From JBGPEQ01 sp050180895 (GTDB lineage: Bacteria; Pseudomonadota; Alphaproteobacteria; Dongiales; Dongiaceae): 64,000 nt of DNA. A program made the translations under genes and the position numbers. Positions within the stretch are counted from its first letter, which is position 1, and every line of letters starts with the position of its first letter. The notes under the pieces were generated by a model. It had not been told where the DNA came from. It did not search any database and worked only from the letters and a program-made list of their open reading frames with translations. Below, piece by piece: positions 32,528 to 41,056 of the stretch. The stretch spans positions 434,001 to 498,000 of the forward strand of contig JBFXDS010000003.1 of the NCBI GenBank assembly GCA_050180895.1, written 5' to 3'.

Positions 32528-34729
32528 GTGCGCGATCCTTCTTTCGCATCGAGGAGAGGGCGAAGGGCGGCCCCCGCAACGGCCAGTGCGAATTCGGAGG
32601 CGGCGGCGAGCGGGCCGCTTCTTCGTCCTGGCCGCAACGCATGGCGCTTGGAGAGAGCCGGTCGCGTGGCTGTGCTCGTCGACGCCGCGGCGTATTTCGC
32701 CGCACTGCGGCGCGCGATGCGCAAGGCGAGGCACGTCATCTATATCGTCGGCTGGGACATCAACAGCCGGACGCGCCTCGTGGGAGAGAGCGGCGAACCC
32801 GACGATGGGTTGCCGGCGACGCTCGGCGACTTCCTCTGTGCTCTGGTCCGCGACAATCCGGATCTTTCGATCAAGCTGCTGCTCTGGGACTACTCGGTCG
32901 TCTATTCCTTCGAGCGAGAGCCGATGCCGTCGTTGACATTGCAGTGGAAGACCCCGCCGCAGATTGAGCTCTGCCTCGACGACGTACTGCCGATCGGCTC
33001 CTCGCATCATCAGAAGCTCGTCGTCATCGACGACGCGGTCGCCTTCTGCGGCGGCCTGGATCTCACGGTCCGCCGGTGGGACAGCTCCGCGCATCGGCCG
33101 GCGGATCCTGTCCGGACCGATCCGGCGGGGATGCCCTATCCGCCGTTTCACGACGTCCAAATGCTGGTCGATGGATCGGCGGCACAGGCCTTGGCCGAAC
33201 TGGTGCGCCGGCGCTGGTCGCATGCAGCCTGCGAGAAGCTGTCGCCGGTTCGGGCGACTGCGGATCCGTGGCCGGAAGCGGTCGCCCCCGATTTCCAGGA
33301 CGCATCTGTCGCGATCTCGCGCACGGAGCCGGCCTATATGGACAGGCTCGAAGTTCGTGAGGTGGAAACGCTCTTCCTCGACATGATCGGCGCGGCTCGA
33401 CGTTCCATCTACATCGAGCAGCAATTCCTGACTTACGCGAAGCTGGCGCCTTGTCTCGCCGACGCCCTGCGGGAAAAGCCGCAGCTCGAGGTACTGGTCG
33501 TCGTTCCGAAAACCCATCACAGCTGGATCGGCGAACGGGCCATGCTCGTCGGGCGCAGCCGCTTCATGGAGCATCTGCACGGCGCTGGCGTGGGAGATCG
33601 GGTCCGGCTGATGCATCCGCAGGTCTGCCGGGATGGCCAGACCGCGGATGTCATGGTGCATTCCAAGGCGATGATCGTCGACGATCGGCTCCTGCGCATC
33701 GGCTCCGCTAATCTCTGCAACCGCTCGATGGGGACGGACACCGAATGCGATCTGACGATCGAGGCCGCCGTCGCCGCTGATCGTGCCGGCATCGCCCGCA
33801 TTCGCAACCGCTTCATCGCCGAGCATTGCGGCGCCGGCGTTGCGGAGGTGCATGCATTAATCAGGAAGACGGGCTCGGTGCTGGCTGCCATCGATGCGCT
33901 TGCGGGCCGCGGCCGCTGCTTGCGGGAGATCACGCTGGAGCCGTCCGGGGCCGAGGAGATGTTGGCGCCGATCGAGGCGCTGGCGGATCCGGAACGTCCG
34001 ATCGATGTCACGAGCTTCATCAACGGATTCGGAAACGCGGTGCCCGCCCGTCGTCGCTTGCGTGATGTTGCCAGGATCGGCGTTGCCGTCGCCGCCGTCC
34101 TGCTCCTCGCGCTCGCTTGGCGGTACACGCAGTTGTCGGACCTGACCAATCCCGGCGTGCTGCAGGCATTCATGGCCAAGGCGGCCGCGACGGCCTGGGC
34201 GCCCCTCATCGCCGTGGCGATCTTCGTTCTCGCCGGCCTGGTCGGCCTGCCGGTGACCGCGCTGATCGCGGCGACGGCGGTGACGTTCGGCGCCTGGCCC
34301 GGCGTTGCCTACTCCGCTGCGGGTGCCATGGCCAGTGCGCTGGTCACCTACGCTCTCGGTTCGTGGATCGGGGCCGGCGCTTTGCGACGCCTGATCGGGC
34401 CGCGGCTCAGCCGCATCCGGCGCGGCATCGCCCGGCAAGGCATCCTCGCGATAACATCGATTCGGCTCGTGCCTATCGCCCCCTTCACGCTGGTGAATCT
34501 CGTGGCTGGGGCGTTGCGGATTCCGCCCGTGGACTACATCGTGGGCACAGCCCTCGGCTTGGCGCCGGGGCTTCTGGCGATGTCGCTTCTGGGCGATCAG
34601 ATATTCGAGATCTTCAGCGATCCGTCCTTGTCGGAGATCGGCGCCTTCGCCGGCCTGCTAGTCGCCTGGATCGGCTTCTGCATCGGCTTGCAGGTGCTGT
34701 CCTCGCGGGCGAAGGGCCGCCGGCGTTGA
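32528..34729 (+). CDS. Phospholipase D-family protein fused to a VTT (DedA/SNARE-associated) membrane domain
   Basis: 733 residues. The N-terminal half has two PLD repeats with complete HKD motifs: HQK at 161-163 followed by LVVIDDAVAFCGGLDLT, and HSK at 378-380 followed by AMIVDDRLLRIGSANL. The C-terminal part (about 505-733) is a membrane domain of the VTT/DedA type with GLPVTALIAATAVTFG, the Gly-rich AAGAMASALVTYALG block and a conserved RLVPIAPFTLVNLVAG segment. It may be a phosphatidyltransferase/phospholipase tethered to a lipid-scrambling or lipid-transport domain in the inner membrane. The start is GTG 32528 with a low-complexity tail before residue 30. The next gene overlaps its stop. 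Confidence 0.88.
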   Translation: MRDPSFASRRGRRAAPATASANSEAAASGPLLRPGRNAWRLERAGRVAVLVDAAAYFAALRRAMRKARHVIYIVGWDINSRTRLVGESGEPDDGLPATLGDFLCALVRDNPDLSIKLLLWDYSVVYSFEREPMPSLTLQWKTPPQIELCLDDVLPIGSSHHQKLVVIDDAVAFCGGLDLTVRRWDSSAHRPADPVRTDPAGMPYPPFHDVQMLVDGSAAQALAELVRRRWSHAACEKLSPVRATADPWPEAVAPDFQDASVAISRTEPAYMDRLEVREVETLFLDMIGAARRSIYIEQQFLTYAKLAPCLADALREKPQLEVLVVVPKTHHSWIGERAMLVGRSRFMEHLHGAGVGDRVRLMHPQVCRDGQTADVMVHSKAMIVDDRLLRIGSANLCNRSMGTDTECDLTIEAAVAADRAGIARIRNRFIAEHCGAGVAEVHALIRKTGSVLAAIDALAGRGRCLREITLEPSGAEEMLAPIEALADPERPIDVTSFINGFGNAVPARRRLRDVARIGVAVAAVLLLALAWRYTQLSDLTNPGVLQAFMAKAAATAWAPLIAVAIFVLAGLVGLPVTALIAATAVTFGAWPGVAYSAAGAMASALVTYALGSWIGAGALRRLIGPRLSRIRRGIARQGILAITSIRLVPIAPFTLVNLVAGALRIPPVDYIVGTALGLAPGLLAMSLLGDQIFEIFSDPSLSEIGAFAGLLVAWIGFCIGLQVLSSRAKGRRR

Positions 34730-35433
34730 GTCGCACGAGCGGATTCGCCCGCCTCCTCACCTGGAACATCCGCGGCGGGATCGGCCCCGACGGCCGCTAC
34801 GACCTTGGCCGGGTGGTAGCCTTGGTTCGCCGGCACGATCCGGACATCGTGGCTATCCAGGAGATCGATTCCCGCGGCCGGAGCGACCCGCTCGGCGCGC
34901 CTGTGGCCGTTCTCACGCACGCACTGGGGAGCCACGTGGCGGAGGCTCGCACGATCGTGGCCGCGGATGGCCACTACGGCCATGCGCTCATCAGCCGCTG
35001 GCCCCTGTCGCCGCCGATTCTTCACGATATTTCCGTCCTCACGCGCGAGCCGCGGTTCGCGATCGAGACCACCGCGACCACATCGTCCGGACCGCTTCAT
35101 CTGGCGGCAGTTCATCTCGGCCTCAGCATCGGTGAGCGACGGCGGCAAGCCGTCAAGCTCGCGGAGATCGCCGCCAGCGGCGCGGTCGCCTCGGTCATGC
35201 TGGGTGACTTCAACGATTGGCCGTGGCGCGGCGTCGTCCGGGGGGCCCTGGCCGAGGCGCTTCCTGGCCGCACGCGGCATCGCACATATCCCGCCTGGTG
35301 GCCGCTCCTGCTGCTCGACCGGATCTACTGCCGTCCCGCGGAATCGCTGGCCCGCAGCTGGGTCGACCCGACGGCTTGGCGGATTTCCGACCACCTCCCG
35401 GTCGTCGCCGACATCCGGCTGGCCGCGGCGTGA
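34726..35433 (+). CDS. Endonuclease/exonuclease/phosphatase-family protein
   Basis: 235 residues from a TTG that overlaps the PLD gene's stop (TTGA). It has the EEP fold markers: LLTWNIRGG near residue 11, IVAIQEID with the metal-binding Glu (about 47), a YGHALISRWPL block, VMLGDFNDW near residue 160 and RISDHLPVVADI with the catalytic Asp-His near the C-terminus. EEP proteins cut phosphodiesters in nucleic acids or phospholipids. The tight pairing with a PLD-VTT protein points to a membrane-phospholipid role rather than DNA repair; this is inference. No signal peptide is seen. Confidence 0.87.
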   Translation: MSRTSGFARLLTWNIRGGIGPDGRYDLGRVVALVRRHDPDIVAIQEIDSRGRSDPLGAPVAVLTHALGSHVAEARTIVAADGHYGHALISRWPLSPPILHDISVLTREPRFAIETTATTSSGPLHLAAVHLGLSIGERRRQAVKLAEIAASGAVASVMLGDFNDWPWRGVVRGALAEALPGRTRHRTYPAWWPLLLLDRIYCRPAESLARSWVDPTAWRISDHLPVVADIRLAAA

Positions 35434-35454
35434 GCCCTGACCCGCGTCAGGAGT

Positions 35455-36354
35455 TCAGCCGCGAGAAGCGTCGTCGCGCAGCAGCTGCAGGAGATACTGG
35501 CCGTAGCCGTTCTGCTTCAGCGGATCCGCCAGCCGCTGCAGCTGCGCCGCGTCGATGAAGCCCTGGCGGAATGCGATCTCCTCGAGGCAGGCGATGCGCA
35601 GATCCTGCCGGTCCTGGATGGTGCGCACGAACTCGCCGGCGGCGAGCAGCGAATCATGCGTTCCCGTGTCGAGCCAGCAATAGCCTCGCCCGAGGCGCTC
35701 GACCCTCAGGCGCCCGCGAGAGAGATAGGCCCTGTTAACGTCGGTGATCTCGATCTCGCCGCGGGCGGAGGGTCGCAAGTCGGCCGCGATGTCGACGACG
35801 TCGCTGTCGTAGAAATAGAGTCCGGTCACCGCCCAGCGCGATTTCGGATGGGTCGGCTTTTCCTCGATCTCCGCCGCGCGGCCGGCGGCATCGAAGCTGA
35901 CGACGCCGTATCGCTCGGGATCGCGCACCTCGTGGGCGAACACGGTCGCGCCGTCGCTCCTCCGGTTCGATTCCTGCAGCAGATCGATCAGTCCGGCGCC
36001 ATGGAAGATGTTGTCGCCGAGCACGAGCGCGCTGGCTCGGCCGGCGAGATATGAGCGGCCGATCAGGAATGCCTGCGCGATGCCTTCGGGCCGGGGCTGC
36101 GCCGCATAGGTGAGGGCGAGCCCCCATTGCGATCCGTCGCCGAGGAGCTGGGCGAACTGCGACTGCTCGTGCGGCGTCGTGATCACCAGGATGTCGCGGA
36201 TGCCCGCCAGCATCAGCGTGCTCAGCGGGTAGTAGATCATCGGCTTGTCGTAGACCGGCAGCAGCTGCTTGCTGACCGCCCGCGTCACCGGGTAGAGCCG
36301 CGTGCCGGTGCCGCCGGCCAGGATGATGCCCCTGCGCGCCGCGCCCCTGGTCAT
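35455..36354 (-). CDS. rfbA: Glucose-1-phosphate thymidylyltransferase RfbA
   Basis: Makes dTDP-glucose from dTTP and glucose-1-phosphate, the first step of dTDP-L-rhamnose synthesis. From the ATG at 36354 it is 299 residues. It has GIILAGGTGTRLYPVTRAVSKQ (positions 9-30, the nucleotide-binding loop), YDKPMIYYPLSTLMLAGI, LVLGDNIFHG with the metal-binding Asp, and EIEITDVN and GYCWLDTGTHDSL. Its start overlaps the rfbD stop (ATGA). It is the last gene of the leftward rfbCBDA operon and converges on the EEP gene with 21 bp between. Confidence 0.96.
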   Translation of the reverse strand: MTRGAARRGIILAGGTGTRLYPVTRAVSKQLLPVYDKPMIYYPLSTLMLAGIRDILVITTPHEQSQFAQLLGDGSQWGLALTYAAQPRPEGIAQAFLIGRSYLAGRASALVLGDNIFHGAGLIDLLQESNRRSDGATVFAHEVRDPERYGVVSFDAAGRAAEIEEKPTHPKSRWAVTGLYFYDSDVVDIAADLRPSARGEIEITDVNRAYLSRGRLRVERLGRGYCWLDTGTHDSLLAAGEFVRTIQDRQDLRIACLEEIAFRQGFIDAAQLQRLADPLKQNGYGQYLLQLLRDDASRG

Positions 36355-37229
36355 GTCGGGCTCGCTTCGATGTCCGGCAGTACCCGCGCCAGGCTCGCCT
36401 GCCAGGGTGGGCAGGTGACGCCGAACACGGCTTCGATGCGCCGGCAGTCGAGGCGGGAGTTCGCCGGCCGGCCGGCAGCCGCCGCGAAGTCCGCCGAACT
36501 CGTCGGTCGGACCACTGGCGCCGTATCGGAATGGGAACGGAGCTCGAAGATGCGACGGGCAAACTCGTACCAGGTGGTCGCGCCCGCGCCGCACAGATGG
36601 TAGGTGCCCCAGGGCTCGGCCAGCGTCGGCAGCTTCCCGGCGATCTTCGCGATGCCCACCGCTAGGTCGGCCGCGGCCGTCGGGCTGCCCGTCTGGTCGT
36701 CGACGACGCGAATCTCGCGTCGCTCGCGGCCGAGCCGCAGCATCGTTTTCACGAAGTTGTGTCCGTGCGCGCCATAGACCCAGCTGGCGCGAAGGATGAT
36801 ATGCCGCGGGGCGCAGCGGCGCACGTCGGCCTCTCCCGCTGCTTTGCTGGCCCCGTAGACATTGATCGGCGCCACCGGATCGTCCTCCACATACGGCCCG
36901 CGCTTCGTACCATCGAACACATAGTCGGTCGACAGGTGGATCAGCGGAACGCCCGCGCTTGCGCTCGCCGCTGCGACATGGGCGGCGCCGTCGCGATTGA
37001 CGGCGAAGGCCGCTTGCGCCTCGCTCTCCGCTCGATCCACGGCCGTGTATCCCGCGGCATTGACGACGAGGTCGCATCCCGCGGCGCGAATTGCGCGCTC
37101 GACGGCGGTCGCGTCCGTGATATCGAGCTGGCTATGCGGGAGGCCGACGACCTCAGTTCCCGGGGGCCAGGGCGTCCGCATCAGTTCGGTGCCGACTTGC
37201 CCACCGCTGCCGATGACGAGGATGCGCAT
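36351..37229 (-). CDS. rfbD: dTDP-4-dehydrorhamnose reductase RfbD
   Basis: Last step of the pathway, NAD(P)H-dependent reduction to dTDP-L-rhamnose. From the ATG at 37229 the protein has 292 residues. It shows the SDR-type glycine motif GSGGQVGTEL (about 8-17), LDITDATAVERAI, NAAGYTAVDRAE, the Ser-Thr-Asp-Tyr-Val-Phe-Asp-Gly block HLSTDYVFDG, and the catalytic YGASKAAGE. Length is normal for RfbD. It lies 22 nt after rfbB and overlaps rfbA. Confidence 0.95.
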   Translation of the reverse strand: MRILVIGSGGQVGTELMRTPWPPGTEVVGLPHSQLDITDATAVERAIRAAGCDLVVNAAGYTAVDRAESEAQAAFAVNRDGAAHVAAASASAGVPLIHLSTDYVFDGTKRGPYVEDDPVAPINVYGASKAAGEADVRRCAPRHIILRASWVYGAHGHNFVKTMLRLGRERREIRVVDDQTGSPTAAADLAVGIAKIAGKLPTLAEPWGTYHLCGAGATTWYEFARRIFELRSHSDTAPVVRPTSSADFAAAAGRPANSRLDCRRIEAVFGVTCPPWQASLARVLPDIEASPT

Positions 37230-37251
37230 CCGCCGGGCACCGGTCGCGGAT

Positions 37252-38328
37252 CTAGAGATGCGCCCGGCCGATGGCCAGACCGAGTCGCTCGCCGCCATAG
37301 CGGCCCCCACAAATCGCCTCCCACCAGTCGCGGTTGTCGACGTACCAGCGCACTGTCGCCTCGAGGCCCTGCTCGAAGTCCGTCCGGCAGGACCATCCCA
37401 GCTCGAGCTCCATTTTCGACGGATCCATGGCGTAGCGCCGGTCGTGGCCGGGCCGGTCGGCGACGAAGCCGATGAGCTCCCGGTGCGGACGGCCGGAAGG
37501 ACGCGGCCGTAGCCGATCGAGGACCACGCAGATGCGCTCAACGACGGCTAGATTGGTCCGTTCGCAGCGGCCGCCGATATTGTAGGATTCGTTCACTCGG
37601 CCTCGCTCCAGCACCGCGCGCAGGCCGCGGGCATGGTCTTCGACATGCAGCCAGTCGCGGACCTGGTCGCCGCGGCCGTAGACGGGCAAGGACTGTTCGG
37701 CCAGCGCCTTGATGATCATCAGCGGCACGAGCTTCTCCGGAAATTGGTTGGGTCCGTAGTTGTTCGAGCAGTTGGTGATGATCGTCGGCAGCCCATAGGT
37801 GGCATGCCAGGCACGCACCAGATGGTCCGCCGCCGCCTTGCTGGCGGCATAGGGCGAGCTGGGTGCGTACGGACTCGACTCCGTGAACAGGCCCGTCTGA
37901 GGCAGCGAGCCGAACACCTCGTCCGTCGAGACATGCACGAAGCGGAAACGGTCCTTGCCGGGGTCGTCGAGTCCGCGCCAGTAGTCCAGAGCGGCATCGA
38001 GCAGAGTTTGTGTCCCCACGACATTGGTCTCGATGAAATGCGAGGGACCGTCGATCGAGCGGTCCACATGGGTCTCGGCCGCCAGATGCAGCACGCTGTC
38101 CGGCTTGTGGCGGGCGAAGACCTCGCGGACGCGCTGGCGGTCGCAGATATCGGCCTTCGTGAAGTTGTAGCGAGAGTTGCCCTCGATTGCCGAAAGCGCC
38201 GCGGGATTCGCCGCGTAAGTGAGCTTGTCGAGATTGAGGACAGCGGCATCCGTCTCGCCGATCAGCTGGCGCACCACGGCCCCGCCGATGAAGCCCGCGC
38301 CGCCCGTGACGATGATGCGCGAGGTCAT
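37252..38328 (-). CDS. rfbB: dTDP-glucose 4,6-dehydratase RfbB
   Basis: Second pathway step, dTDP-glucose to dTDP-4-keto-6-deoxyglucose. The ATG at 38328 gives 358 residues; a TTG directly behind the rfbC stop (38337) is an alternative. It carries TGGAGFIGGAVVRQL (NAD site), DKLTYA, LHLAAETHVDRSI, HVSTDEVFGSL, and the catalytic YAASKAAADHLV followed by NCSNNYGPNQFPEKLVP. These are the standard RfbB signatures. Confidence 0.96.
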   Translation of the reverse strand: MTSRIIVTGGAGFIGGAVVRQLIGETDAAVLNLDKLTYAANPAALSAIEGNSRYNFTKADICDRQRVREVFARHKPDSVLHLAAETHVDRSIDGPSHFIETNVVGTQTLLDAALDYWRGLDDPGKDRFRFVHVSTDEVFGSLPQTGLFTESSPYAPSSPYAASKAAADHLVRAWHATYGLPTIITNCSNNYGPNQFPEKLVPLMIIKALAEQSLPVYGRGDQVRDWLHVEDHARGLRAVLERGRVNESYNIGGRCERTNLAVVERICVVLDRLRPRPSGRPHRELIGFVADRPGHDRRYAMDPSKMELELGWSCRTDFEQGLEATVRWYVDNRDWWEAICGGRYGGERLGLAIGRAHL

Positions 38329-38337
38329 GGCCGCCAA

Positions 38338-38889
38338 TCAGAACAAGGCCGTCAGCTCGGCGAGCCGCGGGTTGCGGCGGTCCCGATCCGACAGGATCGC
38401 CTGCTCGCGCGAGACGGGCCAGGCGATGGCCAGCGCCTCGTCGTCCCACCGCAGCCCATGCTCATGCGCGGGCGCGTAGTAGTTGCTGAGCCGGTAGAGC
38501 ACTTCGGTATCCGGGACGAGCGTGCAGAAGCCATGGGCGAACCCGGGCGGTATGAAGATCTGGTTCCAGGCCTCCGCGCTCACCACGGCGCCGACATGCC
38601 GTCCGAACGTGGGCGAGTTCCGCCGCAGGTCCACCGCCACGTCATAGATCGCCCCGCGCGCCACGCGGATCAGCTTCGCCTGGGCCATCGGCGGCAGTTG
38701 GTAGTGCAGCCCGCGCACCGTCCCCGCCGCGGCCGACAGGCTGTGGTTGTCCTGCACGAACGCGACGTCGATGCCGGCCTCCGTCAGCGCCCGCCGGCTG
38801 TAGGTTTCGGAGAGGAACCCGCGGTGGTCGCCATGCCGCGCCGGCGTGATCAGCCGCACGTCGGGTATCGCCGTGGCCTGGATCTCCAT
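38338..38889 (-). CDS. rfbC: dTDP-4-dehydrorhamnose 3,5-epimerase RfbC
   Basis: Double epimerase acting between RfbB and RfbD. I choose the ATG at 38889, which has GAGG upstream; the product is 183 residues, the standard RfbC size. It shows HGDHRGFLSETYS, FVQDNHSLSAAAGTVRGLHYQ with the catalytic His, a cupin core and IPPGFAHGFCTL, plus YYAPAHEHGLRWDDEAL. It is the first gene of the operon; the promoter should lie in the 157 bp shared with the divergent HyuA-like gene. Confidence 0.95.
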   Translation of the reverse strand: MEIQATAIPDVRLITPARHGDHRGFLSETYSRRALTEAGIDVAFVQDNHSLSAAAGTVRGLHYQLPPMAQAKLIRVARGAIYDVAVDLRRNSPTFGRHVGAVVSAEAWNQIFIPPGFAHGFCTLVPDTEVLYRLSNYYAPAHEHGLRWDDEALAIAWPVSREQAILSDRDRRNPRLAELTALF

Positions 38890-39046
38890 TGCGTCCTCGA
38901 TGCGGGGTCGCCGCCTGCCATGCATCAGACGGTACTATGGTTAATTTCCGATAAAGGTGCCACAAGCGCCGCCGCGCCGTGGCGCCGGTCCGATGGCCGT
39001 GGCAGATTGCGCCCCGCGACTGCGGTGGACCGACGGGATAGAGATC

Positions 39047-41044
39047 GTGCATCTGCTGGGCTTCGATACCGGGGGCACCTATACGGACGCCGTCCTTTTC
39101 GAGCCTGCCGCCGGCGTTGTCGTGGCTTCCGCCAAGTCGTTGACGACGAAACATGATCTGTCCATCGGCCTGCGCGGCGCCCTGGACGCCGTGCTGCAAA
39201 CGCCGGTCGAGGATATCGCCCTCGTCTCGCTGTCCACCACGCTCGCCACGAATGCCATCGTCGAAGGGCAGGGCAGCCCGATCTGCCTGTTGCTGCTGGG
39301 CTACGAGCCGTCGGCGCTGGATCGGGCGGATTTGCGGCGCGCGCTGGGGCACGACCCCGTGTGCTTCATCGACGGTGGTCATGCGGCCACCGGAGAGGAG
39401 CAGGCGCCGCTCGACCTCGCGTCGCTCGAGGCGGCCATCGAACGGCATGCCGCCGGCGTCGCCGCCTTCGCCGTTTCCGGATTCTTCTCGGTCCGCAATC
39501 CCGCGCACGAGATCGCGGCGCGGGATCTCATCCGACGCCTGACCGATCGGCCGGTGACCTGCGGTCACGAGCTGACGTCGAAGCTGGACGCGCCGCGCCG
39601 GGCGCTGACCGCCGCCCTCAACGCCAGGCTCATCCCGCAGTTGCAGCAGCTCGTCCACGCCGTGGAGGGACTCCTCCGCGAGAAGGGAATTCGCGCCCCC
39701 CTCATGGTGGTGAAGGGCGACGGCTCGCTCGTGTCGGCCGAGTTCGCCCTCACCAGGCCGGTAGAGACAATTCTCTCCGGGCCCGCGGCCAGCGTCGTCG
39801 GCGCGCGGCACCTCGCCGGTGAGAGCGACTGCATGGTCGCTGATATGGGCGGCACCACGACGGATATCGCCCTGCTCAATGGCGGGCTGCCCGTGCTCGA
39901 TGGCGAGGGCGCTACGGTCGCCGGCTGGCGGACGATGGTCGAGGCCGTGGCCGTGCATACCTACGGCCTCGGCGGCGACAGCGAGGTCCATCGCGACGGC
40001 AATGGCCTCGTCATCGGGCCGCGGCGGCTGATGCCGCTCAGCCTGCTGTGCCGCCAGCATCCGGCCATGCTCGAGGTCCTGCGCGATCAACTCGCGGCGG
40101 AGCGCCTTGCGCCTGGATCCGGCCGCTTTGCCCTGCGCAACCGCGCGCTCGATACGGGAATGGACGGCTTGGCGCCGTCGCAGGCCCGATTCTGGGCGCT
40201 GCTTGCCGAGGGACCGGTGCCGATGGCCCAGTTGGTCGGCGGCTACGCGGCGGCGAAGGCCGTCGAGCGGCTCGTCGATCGGGGACTCGTCGTGCTCAGC
40301 GGCTTCACCCCCAGCGATGCCGCCCATCTGCTCGGCCTGCACGGCGCCTGGTCGGTCGACGCCGCAAGGCTGGGCGCCGCCATTTGGATCCGCGAGGACG
40401 AAGCGACCGCGCGGCGCCCCGACGCGGATCCGGAAACCTTCGCCCGCCGAGTGATCGAGGCGACGGTCCTGCAGACCGGCCGGGCTCTCGTTGATGCCGC
40501 GCTGGCGGCGGAGGACGGCACCGATCTCGCCGCCGGCGGCCCGCTCGGGCGCCGGATGGTGGATCGTGCGGTCGGTCCAGCGATGGGCGGCGGCCTGCTT
40601 CTCGACCTGTCCGTGCGGCTGAACCGCCCGCTGGTCGCGATCGGCGCGCCCGTCGGCAGCTACTATCCGGAAGTCGCCCGCCGGCTCGGCACCCGGCTCG
40701 CGATTCCCGCCCACGCCGGCGTCTGCAACGCGGTCGGCGCCGTGGCCGGCGGAATCCTGCAGTCGGTGACCGCTCTGATCACCGCGCCGAGCGAAGGTCT
40801 GTTCCGCGTCCATTTGCCGGTCGGCAACGCCGACTTCACCGATGTCGAGCGCGCCGCCGCCCATGCGACGGCCGAAGCGTCGACTCTTGCCGCCAGCCGG
40901 GCGCGGGCCGCCGGCGCCGGCGATGTCGAACTCCGCCGCCGCCGCGCCGACAAGGTCCACCGCGACTCCAACGGCTTGCAGATCTTCATCGAGAGCCGGA
41001 TCGACGTGACGGCCTTCGGACGACCGCGCTTGGCGACGGCCTGA
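39047..41044 (+). CDS. Hydantoinase/oxoprolinase-family protein, HyuA-like
   Basis: About 665 residues from the GTG at 39047, chosen because the ATPase loop LLGFDTGGTYTDAV follows at once; ATG 38993 is an alternative. The protein has the Hydant_A N-terminal domain (about 3-175, with STTLATNAIVEGQG) and the Hydantoinase_A core (about 185-330, with GPAASVVGARHL and a second phosphate loop VADMGGTTTDIALL). Residues about 345-480 have a helical, possibly winged-helix-like insert (SQARFWALLAEGPVPMAQL). HyuA/HyuB enzymes hydrolyse cyclic amides with ATP, but no hyuB is next to it. The substrate is unknown. It converges on potA with 12 bp between. Confidence 0.8.
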   Translation: MHLLGFDTGGTYTDAVLFEPAAGVVVASAKSLTTKHDLSIGLRGALDAVLQTPVEDIALVSLSTTLATNAIVEGQGSPICLLLLGYEPSALDRADLRRALGHDPVCFIDGGHAATGEEQAPLDLASLEAAIERHAAGVAAFAVSGFFSVRNPAHEIAARDLIRRLTDRPVTCGHELTSKLDAPRRALTAALNARLIPQLQQLVHAVEGLLREKGIRAPLMVVKGDGSLVSAEFALTRPVETILSGPAASVVGARHLAGESDCMVADMGGTTTDIALLNGGLPVLDGEGATVAGWRTMVEAVAVHTYGLGGDSEVHRDGNGLVIGPRRLMPLSLLCRQHPAMLEVLRDQLAAERLAPGSGRFALRNRALDTGMDGLAPSQARFWALLAEGPVPMAQLVGGYAAAKAVERLVDRGLVVLSGFTPSDAAHLLGLHGAWSVDAARLGAAIWIREDEATARRPDADPETFARRVIEATVLQTGRALVDAALAAEDGTDLAAGGPLGRRMVDRAVGPAMGGGLLLDLSVRLNRPLVAIGAPVGSYYPEVARRLGTRLAIPAHAGVCNAVGAVAGGILQSVTALITAPSEGLFRVHLPVGNADFTDVERAAAHATAEASTLAASRARAAGAGDVELRRRRADKVHRDSNGLQIFIESRIDVTAFGRPRLATA

Positions 41045-41056
41045 CGTGAGGCCGCG

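Noticed and set aside
38642..40960. 772-codon open frame on the minus strand
   Set aside because: Antisense to the HyuA-like gene and running into rfbC; composition typical of a shadow frame, no motif.
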